DNA from: Nocardia carnea
Lineage (GTDB): Bacteria > Actinomycetota > Actinomycetes > Mycobacteriales > Mycobacteriaceae
Assembly (NCBI RefSeq): GCF_029869215.1
Contig: NZ_JARWPM010000434.1
Span: 1 to 35,675, forward strand
Length of the DNA stretch: 35,675 nt
Direction: 5' to 3'
The notes below the pieces were generated by a model. That model saw only the letters and a program-made list of their open reading frames with translations, ran no database searches and had not been told where the DNA came from. A program made the translations under genes and the position numbers. Below, piece by piece: positions 26,294 to 34,100 of this stretch (position 1 is its first letter; every line of letters begins with the position of its first letter).

Positions 26294-26604
26294 GCGAGAT
26301 CAAGGTCGACGAGGAAGCCCTGCAAGCGGCCCGGCCCGCCATCGCCCAGGTGGCCGACCAAGTGGCCGGCGCGGTGAACGCGGCCCTCGCGGTGATCAAC
26401 GCCGAGGGCGAATGCTGGGGCGGCGACGAAATCGGACAGAAATTCGCCGAGAACTACAAGCCGGGTGCCGAGGAAGGACTGACCGGCCTGAACCTGCTGA
26501 ACCAGGCGGTCAACGGGGTGGGGGACGGCGTCGGAGCGGTCGCTACGGATTTCGGCAACCAGGACGAATCCAACGCCAACGCACTCGGCGCCGTCGCTCC
26601 CTAA
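26290..26604 (+). CDS. WXG100-like type VII secretion protein
   Basis: 104 residues. It is a helical hairpin with the W-x-G turn at W43-G44-G45 in GECWGGDEIGQKF, flanked by an Ala-rich first helix (ALQAARPAIAQVADQV) and a second helix ending NLLNQAVNG. It has the expected size for an Esx protein, but the C-terminal Y-x-x-x-D/E export signal is not evident. It may depend on a partner for export. It overlaps the YbaB-like gene by 4 bases. No ESX core genes are in the window. Confidence 0.8.
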   Translation: MSEIKVDEEALQAARPAIAQVADQVAGAVNAALAVINAEGECWGGDEIGQKFAENYKPGAEEGLTGLNLLNQAVNGVGDGVGAVATDFGNQDESNANALGAVAP

Positions 26605-26776
26605 CCGGCCCCCGATCCGCGGGGACAGCCGCCGGCGCCCCGGTCGGTCCCAGCGGCCGGGACAGCCGCCGTGAACATCGACGGCACGCGGGTCGCGCCG
26701 TCCGGCGACACGTCGCCGGACCGACAGCGCGGCCGAGGAAGTCCCTGGTCGCTCGGTCCTCGCGCCGATAAGACCA

Positions 26777-26846
26777 CCGCCGCAGCAGTGCCGAGCACGG
26801 TATCTTGCCCGCCGCAGCAGTGCCGAGCACGGTATCTTGCCCGCCG
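26777..26846. repeat. two perfect 32-bp tandem copies plus a partial third
   Basis: The 32-base unit beginning CGCCGCAGCAGTGCCGAGCA occurs exactly at 26778-26809 and 26810-26841, followed by CGCCG of a third. Each copy contains the small palindrome GTGC-CGA-GCAC. It lies in a gene-less stretch after the WXG100-like gene and is of unknown role. Confidence 0.9.
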
Positions 26847-27015
26847 TATCCGACTCAGGGCGTGTTTCTTCGCGGTGAGTATGTGCAGCCCGATGTTCAT
26901 CACCGAAGCCGGCGAATGTCGGCCGCGGGGTGGTGACCGAGTCCGGCCGAGGAGGGCTGTACAGCTCCTGGTCGCGTTCCTCTGCAGGCTGCAGCTGACC
27001 CGGTCCAGGTAGGCA

Positions 27016-27093
27016 AGCGTGAGGGGTCGCCGGCGCGCATGTAGTCCAGACATGCCGACGGCGCCTCACGCTCGGCATCGTTGCCGGCGACCC
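27016..27093. repeat. overlapping inverted repeats able to form alternative hairpins
   Basis: AGCGTGAGG (27016-27024) pairs with CCTCACGCT (27064-27072), and GCATG (27037-27041) with CATGC (27051-27055). Overlapping them, GGGTCGCCGGC (27024-27034) pairs exactly with GCCGGCGACCC (27083-27093). The two long stems exclude each other. The rest of 26605-27196 shows no convincing gene, only fragments of coding-like text in changing frames. Confidence 0.6.
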
Positions 27094-27196
27094 TGCACAG
27101 CTCGACGGCGCCCTGGTTGGCCTGCGGTGCTCGTCCTACCCGATTCGACCAGCCCGCACGGGCATCGGCGCAATCACTCCGCGTGAGGCACCGCGA

Positions 27197-27499
27197 TCAC
27201 TCGCCCATCGTCCCCTGATCGGTCTGCCGCCACTCGCCCGTCCCATCCGGATTACGGTGGTATTCCCACGCCGAGTAGTCGCCGTCGTTCTCCACCACGC
27301 TCACCTGGTCGGCGTAGCCGTCGAGGTCGGTATCGGTCCAGACGCTCATCGAATCGGGGCCGGTGGTGACGAACGTGTCGAGTACGCCATCAACGATGAG
27401 GTCCTGGGTGGGCGCTTCCATTTCCACCGGGCCCAGGCCGTCCATAGACGAGGTCGCTCCGAGACCCGGCGTACCGGAGAACTCTTCTGATGCAGACAT
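27197..27499 (-). CDS. DUF6802-like small acidic protein
   Basis: 100 residues from ATG 27499. A longer frame begins at 27550, but GGAG 8 bases upstream supports the internal start. The protein is acidic and rich in Asp, Gly and Thr. TDTDLDGYADQVSVVENDGD contains a D-x-D-x-D-G pattern like a calcium-binding loop, and EYHRNPDGTGEWRQTDQG follows. This layout resembles the DUF6802 proteins common in Nocardia. No signal peptide or membrane segment is seen, so it is probably cytosolic or exported by a partner. It is divergent from the small secreted protein. Confidence 0.7.
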   Translation of the reverse strand: MSASEEFSGTPGLGATSSMDGLGPVEMEAPTQDLIVDGVLDTFVTTGPDSMSVWTDTDLDGYADQVSVVENDGDYSAWEYHRNPDGTGEWRQTDQGTMGE

Positions 27500-27705
27500 T
27501 TTCTCGAGCTCCACTGGTCGACGCGGGGATATCCCGGTCCATCTTTCCATCCCCGCCGGTACAGTGCAGCCCCGGTACCGGGTAGAAACGGGGCGCTGGT
27601 GGCTGTGGACACAGCCATGGCCTTCCGGCCGCTATATACCCTCGCTGTCAGCGAATCCGAGTAGCGGCCAGTATATTTCAGGGGTGGAACAGCGTTCTGA
27701 CGCTG

Positions 27706-27711
27706 TAGGCT
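27706..27711 (+). promoter_or_regulatory. possible -10 box of a leaderless promoter
   Basis: TAGGCT (27706-27711) precedes ATG 27718 by 6 bases and no Shine-Dalgarno is present. Transcription would then start at the ATG. The -35 region is weak. Confidence 0.35.
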
Positions 27712-27717
27712 CCCGCC

Positions 27718-27924
27718 ATGTCGAAGTATCTGATCACTGGGGTGATGATCGCTACCTTCTCGTTCTGCGCGGCCGGTACGGCGGCGGCTGATTACACCGT
27801 TGGCCACTACTCCACCCACGGAGCCTGTGTCGCGAACGGGGTGGGTAAATTCGGCAATGACGGGCTGGGCAAGACCTGGTTCTGCCGTCAGTCCGGTGGG
27901 GGGTACGACCTGATTCATCGCTGA
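27718..27924 (+). CDS. small secreted two-cysteine protein
   Basis: 68 residues with a clean Sec signal: basic start MSKY, hydrophobic ITGVMIATFSFCAAG and cleavage after TAAA, before DYTV. The mature chain of about 44 residues has two cysteines (THGACVANG and WFCRQSG), likely one disulfide. It is rich in Gly, His and Tyr. No family was recognised. Size and disulfide recall small exported actinobacterial peptides, but nothing indicates toxicity. The gene lacks a ribosome binding site and may be leaderless. Confidence 0.7.
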   Translation: MSKYLITGVMIATFSFCAAGTAAADYTVGHYSTHGACVANGVGKFGNDGLGKTWFCRQSGGGYDLIHR

Positions 27925-27928
27925 GGCG

Positions 27929-28177
27929 CTACAGGAGCCGGGACGATCTCGCATCCGCGATGAGATTCCAGGGCATCGCACCGGCCCCGTGGCCAACATT
28001 GTCGGGCAGGCCGGTAGCCGCAAGGCTAGGTGAGGGGACCTCTTGGGGGACAACGACGATCGTCCCGCGGGCATCGGCACGGTCGAGAAAGGCGATAGCG
28101 AGCTCGACTGCTCGGTCGTACCCGTGCTCGGGATGGAAGTCGGGCTTCGTGGCGACGCGCGAAGAATACCGGATGGG
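27929..28177 (-). pseudogene. coding-like fragment without a start codon
   Basis: An 82-codon open frame bounded by stops, with no ATG, GTG or TTG near its beginning. It has GC-biased third positions and protein-like text (HPEHGYDRAVELAIAFLD, then GTIVVVPQEVPSPSLAAT). It reads more like a real protein than the plus-strand frames over it. It is probably the C-terminal remnant of a lost gene; family not recognised. The rest of 27925-28306 holds only the EspC-like gene's leader. Confidence 0.3.
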
Positions 28178-28306
28178 TCACGCCGGAATTGGGATGCGCG
28201 GGCCGCGGACCTGCGACGCGACTTTGCCGCAGTAGTTCGCAGCTTCGGCGGTGCCACCGTAATGTGTGAGCTGCACTTTGCGTCGAGACCAGGGGGCTGT
28301 GTGCTG

Positions 28307-28630
28307 ATGCCTGAAGCTATTTCTCATGATTCGGAAGCTGCGGCCGGCTTCGCGGACGCCGCCGCTGCGGTAGCCGGCCTGCTGGATGCCGCGGCCGGGC
28401 ATGCCGATACCGCCGCGGCGACACCGCTGAGTGGTTTGGGTGTATTCGGTGCGGAATTCGCGGCGGCGTTCGCCGCGGCTGCGCAGACCCAGGCAGCGAC
28501 GATCCGGACCGCCGGCGCCCTTTTCAATGCATACGGGCAGACCGTGGTCGCGCAGGGACAAGCGCTGACCGCCACCGATACCGAGAACGCGGCCGCGGTT
28601 GCTGTGGCCGGCGACACCGGGGAGCAGTGA
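28307..28630 (+). CDS. EspC-like type VII secretion target
   Basis: 107 residues from ATG 28307 (GTG 28301 also possible), after AGGGGG at 28291-28296. The frame is open upstream to 28043, but that extension antisenses another frame and lacks family character. The protein is Ala-rich and helical. AAAGFADAAAAVAGLLDAAA forms one helix, a turn with GLGVFGAEFAAAF follows, then a second helix (AQTQAATIRTAGALFNAYGQ) and a polar tail. This is the plan of ESX-1 secretion-associated EspC proteins, without a W-x-G turn. It overlaps the next gene by one base (TGATG), the start of a three-gene operon. Confidence 0.75.
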   Translation: MPEAISHDSEAAAGFADAAAAVAGLLDAAAGHADTAAATPLSGLGVFGAEFAAAFAAAAQTQAATIRTAGALFNAYGQTVVAQGQALTATDTENAAAVAVAGDTGEQ

Positions 28631-29835
28631 TGCGGCCGGCCACGAAAACCGATGAAGCCACGGAACATCCGCTGTTGAAGGTGTTGCTGGCACCACTGCT
28701 GGATCTACGCGCCGCGCTCGGTGACGGCAGCCCCCCGACCGAGGTGCTGGCGGCCTTGACGGCGGCAGCCGATAACACCGCGGCAGCCGAAGCGCCGGGT
28801 CGTAGTGGTCGGTATCTGCTGGAATCCACGAACACCGCCCCGGCCGCGGTGCCGGTAGCAGCACGCACCGAGGGTGAGACCGTCGCGCTGGCCGACCACC
28901 ACTCGGCGTTGGCGACGCTGCTGAACGACGCCTACGCCACCCGCAACACCGCCGCGACCCGCCTCGACTCGGTGATCGAAGACTTCCGCGCGAAAGCAGA
29001 GCCGATGCTGGCCGCCGCACAATCACAAAGCGACATCGACGCGGTACTCGACCTCGCCGCACAGTCCATCCGCGACGGTGTAAGCGAGGTCAGCTACGCG
29101 CGCGACGAGATGGACGACCACACCCGCCGCACCCGGGCGCTGGACCGGGGCCCCGGCGCGGCGACGGTGACCGTGCCCGACGGTTTCGCCGCGGACCCTT
29201 CGGTGCGGGCCGCGCTCGGCGGCGGCACCGGGATCCCGGCAGGCCTGGATCCGCATCAGATCGCGCAGCTCGCACTGCAGCAGGCCGCGCTGGCCGCCGG
29301 CGTACAACTGGGCACAGTCGCGCTCGACGCCGGAGTCGAGATCGGATCCACAGTCATCGACGGAGTAGTGCAGGTAGCCACACACGGCATCGACACCGGA
29401 GCGAAGCTGGCCGAACAAGCCATATCAACCCTGGCAGCCGGCGCCAGCGGGCCCGGCGAGCAGGGCACCTCGCCGGGATCACCCGGCGGTACCACCACCG
29501 CGCCCGCGGGCACCAGTGACAAACCGGGTACAGGGCCCCTGCTGCTCGGTGGGCACGGCGGCGCACCCACCCAGAATCCACCGGCCACCAAGAAAGACAA
29601 CGACACCACGGACAGCGGTACCGCCCCACCGGTGATCGCTTTCCCCGAACCGCAACAAGAACCGGAACCGCCCACCCCTGAACCCAGCCCGTCGTCCCCG
29701 ACCGGACCGGGCGGCCAGCCGGGGACGACGGGTGCACTGGTTCCGCCGGCGACCCGGCCAGGTGCCGGGCAGGACCAGGAGAACCCCCGGCCCCGGCGAC
29801 CAGGACAGGCTGGGGTGGTCCTGGAAACGTCATGA
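28630..29835 (+). CDS. helical protein with Pro-rich tail, putative EspC-partner ESX substrate (DUF4226-like)
   Basis: 401 residues from ATG 28630 (GTG 28627 also possible), coupled to the EspC-like stop. Residues about 90-180 are strongly helical (ALATLLNDAYATRNTAATRL, then SIRDGVSEVSYARDEMDDH) and resemble the DUF4226 family. Y-A-R-D-E fits the Y-x-x-x-D/E pattern of ESX export signals, but is internal. Residues about 215-275 are Ala/Gly-rich and amphipathic. From about 280 the chain is disordered Pro/Gly/Thr sequence ending in a basic stretch (RPRRPG). A small helical partner plus a large helical/Pro-rich protein parallels PE-PPE and EspB-type pairs. Function unknown. It overlaps the next gene by 4 bases. 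Confidence 0.7.
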   Translation: MRPATKTDEATEHPLLKVLLAPLLDLRAALGDGSPPTEVLAALTAAADNTAAAEAPGRSGRYLLESTNTAPAAVPVAARTEGETVALADHHSALATLLNDAYATRNTAATRLDSVIEDFRAKAEPMLAAAQSQSDIDAVLDLAAQSIRDGVSEVSYARDEMDDHTRRTRALDRGPGAATVTVPDGFAADPSVRAALGGGTGIPAGLDPHQIAQLALQQAALAAGVQLGTVALDAGVEIGSTVIDGVVQVATHGIDTGAKLAEQAISTLAAGASGPGEQGTSPGSPGGTTTAPAGTSDKPGTGPLLLGGHGGAPTQNPPATKKDNDTTDSGTAPPVIAFPEPQQEPEPPTPEPSPSSPTGPGGQPGTTGALVPPATRPGAGQDQENPRPRRPGQAGVVLETS

Positions 29836-30782
29836 CCGAACACGACGCCGGTGCTGCCGAAGTCGAGGCCGGCGGCGAGGAACGCCCCGCAAACACCCGG
29901 CCCGCAGGCAATCCGTTCGTGCTGCCCGGTCTGCCCGCCTACGCGAGCCTGCCTCCGCCGGCAGCGCCCGAAGAAACCGGCCGCGATAAACGCCGCCGCA
30001 GCACCTACTCCGGCGAATGGTCGCAATGGCTCGATTCCCCCCACCGCCTCGCGGGCCGACCACAGCCGGCAGAAACCGACGCGGGCGACGAGATACTCGA
30101 GGACGAGCTGCCGGCCTATACCGACGACGAACCCGCCCCGCCCACCCAGCGGGAGCGCGGCCTCGGCCTGCGCCCATACCCGGACCCGGACGACCACGAT
30201 GCCATCAGCCGGCAATGGTGGTGGCGGACCGCTGTCTGGACAACAACTGTCGCCGCCACCGTCGCCACGATCGGTGCAATAGTCGCCTTCAACCTCCGGA
30301 CAACCACCCACGAATCAACTCCCACCGCCGGCCCTGCAGGCCCCGCACCGACGACAACGGCCCCGGCGAGCACCACAGCATTGCCGGCGAGCTGGCCACA
30401 CGCCACCGCAGGGTGTACCCGCACCAGATCAGGGTCGATCACTATCGGAGCCGACCCCGGTGACCACAGCAGCCCGCAGCAAGCGATCCTCGGGTTCGAA
30501 TGGAGCTACTACGTCGAACGCGACGCAGCCCTGGCCCGCACCTTCACCACACCTGATGCGAAGGTGCCCGACCGGGAGACGATCCAAGCCGGGATCGACT
30601 CCCAACCCGAGGGCGTCCGGTACTGCGTGTACATCACCGCAGCAGACAAAAACAACACGGTATGGGACATCGAGCTGCAGGAACAATGGCCCGACGACCC
30701 CGAACCGATCCGCTACGGACAAAAGATCACGACCATCACCCAACACGGGAAAACACTGATCACCGGGATATCCAGACGCTGA
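29832..30782 (+). CDS. single-pass membrane protein with extracytoplasmic domain (DUF8176-like)
   Basis: 316 residues, start overlapping the previous stop (ATGA). Residues 1-130 are cytosolic and low-complexity, rich in Pro, Glu and Asp. A membrane helix lies at about 133-154 (TAVWTTTVAATVATIGAIVA). After a Thr/Pro/Ala linker there is a compact outer domain of about 115 residues with two cysteines (TAGCTRTRS, VRYCVYITA). Motifs PQQAILGFEWSYYVERD, ETIQAGIDS and KTLITGIS resemble the DUF8176 domain seen beside actinobacterial ESX genes. It may anchor or receive the products of the two upstream genes at the cell surface. It ends the operon. Confidence 0.72.
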   Translation: MTEHDAGAAEVEAGGEERPANTRPAGNPFVLPGLPAYASLPPPAAPEETGRDKRRRSTYSGEWSQWLDSPHRLAGRPQPAETDAGDEILEDELPAYTDDEPAPPTQRERGLGLRPYPDPDDHDAISRQWWWRTAVWTTTVAATVATIGAIVAFNLRTTTHESTPTAGPAGPAPTTTAPASTTALPASWPHATAGCTRTRSGSITIGADPGDHSSPQQAILGFEWSYYVERDAALARTFTTPDAKVPDRETIQAGIDSQPEGVRYCVYITAADKNNTVWDIELQEQWPDDPEPIRYGQKITTITQHGKTLITGISRR

Positions 30783-30848
30783 CCCCGGCACGCCCGGCCC
30801 GGTGAGCGCGATATGCGATTTACCACAGAGTCCGAACGCGCCGGCTGC

Positions 30849-30874
30849 GGTCTCGAAACCTTGGTAACGAGACC
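30849..30874 (+). terminator. 7-bp stem-loop after the EspC-like operon
   Basis: GGTCTCG (30849-30855) pairs with CGAGACC (30868-30874) around a 12-base loop, 66 bases after the operon's last stop. No T tract. Confidence 0.4.
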
Positions 30875-30937
30875 GGGTCGGGGCCCCCTCCGGCTGGGCG
30901 TTTCCGCCGGCACTGAAGGTTCGCGACAACGATCGTT

Positions 30938-31023
30938 CGGGAGCCGCTCCCGTTGGGCCTTGGCAGGTGGTGCCTACGGCCAGATCATTTCTCCCCGGCA
31001 GCCTCGAGGTGGCCGGCCTCGAG
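30938..31023. terminator. further hairpins between the operon and convergent dnaE
   Basis: CGGGAG-CCG-CTCCCG (30938-30952) is followed by TT. CTCGAGG (31003-31009) pairs with CCTCGAG (31017-31023). Either could serve as a terminator for one or both convergent units. Nothing else is seen in 30783-31154, a stretch of 372 bases with only low-quality ORFs. Confidence 0.4.
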
Positions 31024-31154
31024 AGAAGTTCGTCCACGAGCCCCGACGCGTGGCCGAGTCACACAGGCCGACTCGAGCGGCCGGGCCGGCGAGGGGCCGG
31101 CGGCGCGGACTGCAGCTCGTGGAGTCGGCGGGGAGCCCGGCACCGCTTTCCGGT

Positions 31155-34100
31155 TCAGGCCAGGCAACCCGGGCCCAGCAGGGCTTTCAGATCGCCCATG
31201 AGGGCCGAGGAGGGTTCCACCCGGAGGCTGTCGTCGAGTTTGAGCAGGGTGGTCTTCTCCCGCGCGCCCACGTACCGGACGTGCACATCCGAGGTGCCCG
31301 GATGGCGGGTGAGCACCCGCTTCAGTTCACTGATCTTGTCGCGGGTACACATCCGGGTGGAAATCGTCACCGCCAGCGGTTTCGCGACACCGATCGCGGA
31401 CAGATCGGGTACCGCGAGGTCGTTGGCGATCAGCGAGATCCGGTCGTCGCGCATCGAGACCCGGGCTTTCACCAGCACCACCGCGTCCTCCACCACATCC
31501 ATGCCGTACACGGAGTAGGCCTGCGGGAAGAACAGCACCTCGATACCGCCGGTGAGATCCTCGAGCTGCGCCGAGGCCCAGGCCAGGCCGTTCTTGTTGA
31601 TCCGGCGGTTCACCGAGGCGAGGATGCCACCGACGGTGACCTGGGTACCGTCCTTGATATCGCCCTCGAGAATGGCCGGGATCTGGGTATCGGCAGCGGC
31701 GGCGAGCACATGATCGATCCCGTTGAGCGGATGCCCGGAAACATAGAGGCCGAGCATTTCCCGCTCCAGGGCGAGACGGTGTTTGGTATCCCATTCCTCG
31801 TCGGGAACCTTCACATCGAATACCGACGATATCGATTCGTCGCCGTCTTCGCCCATTCCACCGAACAGATCGAACTGGCCGATGGCCTCGGCTTTCTTGG
31901 TGGACATCACGGCATCGATGGCATCGGAGTGCACGAGCATCAGCCCCTTGCGGGGATGGCCCAGCGAATCGAAGGCACCGGCCTTGATCAGCGATTCGGT
32001 GACCTTCTTGGTACAGGCCACGGCATCGATCTTGTTCAGGTAGTCGGAGAAATCGGTGAACTTCGATTTCTCCGTCCGGGCCGCGATGATCGAGTTCACC
32101 ACATTCGTGCCGACATTGCGCACCGCGCCCAGCCCGAACCGGATATCGGCGCCGACGGAGGCGAAGTTCGTCTCCGATTCGTTCACATCCGGCGGCAGCA
32201 CGGTGATTCCCAGCTTGCGGCAATCGGAGAGGTAGATCGCCGCCTTGTCCTTGTCGTCGCCGACGCTGGTGAGCAGGCCGGCCATGTATTCGGCGGGGTA
32301 ATTGGCCTTCAGATAGGCGGTCCAGAAGGAGACCAGGCCGTAGCCCGCCGCATGCGATTTGTTGAACGCGTACCCGGCGAACGGGAGGATGGTGTCCCAG
32401 AGCGCCTTGATCGCGGGTTTGGAGAAACCGTTGCTCTGCATACCGGCTTCGAAACCCTCGAATTCGGCCTCCAGCACCTCGGCTTTCTTCTTACCCATGG
32501 CGCGGCGCAGAATATCGGCTCGGCCGAGCGAATACCCGGCCACCTTCTGCGCGATCTGCATGATCTGTTCCTGATAGACGATCAGGCCGAAGGTATCGGC
32601 CAGGATGTCCTTCAGGGGCTCCTCGAGTTCGGGATGAATCGGTTTGACCTCTTGCCGGCCGTTCTTCCGGTCGGCGTAGTCGTTGTGCGCGTTCATCCCC
32701 ATCGGGCCGGGGCGGTACAGCGCCAGCACCGCGACGATATCCTCGAATCCGGTGGGCTGCATCCGGCGCAGCAGATCCCGCATGGCACTGCCGTCGAGCT
32801 GGAAAACACCGAGAGTGTCACCGCGCGAAAGCAATTCGTAGGTGGGCGGATCGTCCAGCGGCAGATTGTCCATATCGAGGTCGATACCGCGATTGGATTT
32901 GATGTTGTCCAGCGCGTCACCGATGACGGTGAGGTTGCGCAGGCCCAGGAAGTCCATTTTCAGCAGGCCGATGGCCTCACACGACGGGTAGTCCCAGCCG
33001 GTGATGATGGCGCCGTCCTGCGCCCGCTTCCACAGCGGGATCGCCTCCATCAGCGGTTCGGAGGACATGATCACCGCGCAGGCGTGCACACCGGCATTGC
33101 GGATCAGGCCCTCGAGACCGCGGGCGGTTTCGTAGATCTTCGCGACATCGGGGTTGCTGCCGATGAGTTCGCGGACCTCGGCGGCTTCCTTGTAGCGCTC
33201 GTGCTCGGGATCCATGATCCCGGACAGCGGGATATCCTTCGCCATGATCGGCGGCGGCAGCGCCTTGGAGATCTGATCGGCGATCGCGAACCCGGGCTGG
33301 CCGAATTGGACGCGCGCCGAATCCTTGATGGCGGCCTTGGTTTTAATGGTGCCGAAGGTGATCACCTGCGCCACCCGGTCGCTACCCCAGCGTTCGGTGG
33401 CGTAGCGGACCATTTCCCCGCGGCGGCGATCGTCGAAGTCGATATCGATATCGGGCATCGAGACGCGTTCGGGGTTGAGGAATCGCTCGAACAGCAGACC
33501 GTGCGGAATCGGGTCGATATTGGTGATACCCATGGCGTAGGCGACCAGCGATCCGGCCGCCGAACCACGGCCCGGGCCGACCCGGATACCGACCTCGCGC
33601 GCATGGTTGATCAGGTCGCCGACCACCAGGAAGTAGGCGGGGAAACCCATTTCGATGATGACGCTCAGTTCGAACTCGGCACGTTCGACGTATTCGCGCG
33701 GCACCCCGCCCGGGAAACGCCGTTCCAGCCCGCGGTGCACCTCCTTGCGCAGCCAGCCCGCCTGATCCTCGCCCTCCGGAACCGGGAAGACCGGCATCCG
33801 GTCGCGGTGCTCCCACACCTCGGCGTAGGACTGGACCCGCTCCCCGATCCAGACGGTGTTGTCGCAGGCCCCGGGCACCTCGGCATCCCAGAGCGCGCGC
33901 ATCTCCGCGGCCGATTTCAGGTAGTAGCCGTCGCCGTCGAATTTGAACCGCGTGGGGTCGGACAGGGTTTTGCCGGTTTGCACGCACAGCAGCGCCTCGT
34001 GGTTACGGGCCTGCTCCTTGGTGACGTAGTGGCAGTCGTTGGTGGCCAGCGGCGGGATATCGAGGGTGCGGCTGATTTCCAGCAGCCCCTCCCGGACTCG

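Noticed and set aside
26777..26846. Tandem 32-bp units considered as a CRISPR array
   Set aside because: The copies are directly adjacent with no spacers, there are only two, and no cas gene is present.
28043..28306. In-frame N-terminal extension of the EspC-like gene
   Set aside because: It has no family character, is antisense to the better coding-like fragment, and AGGGGG at 28291-28296 supports the start at 28307.
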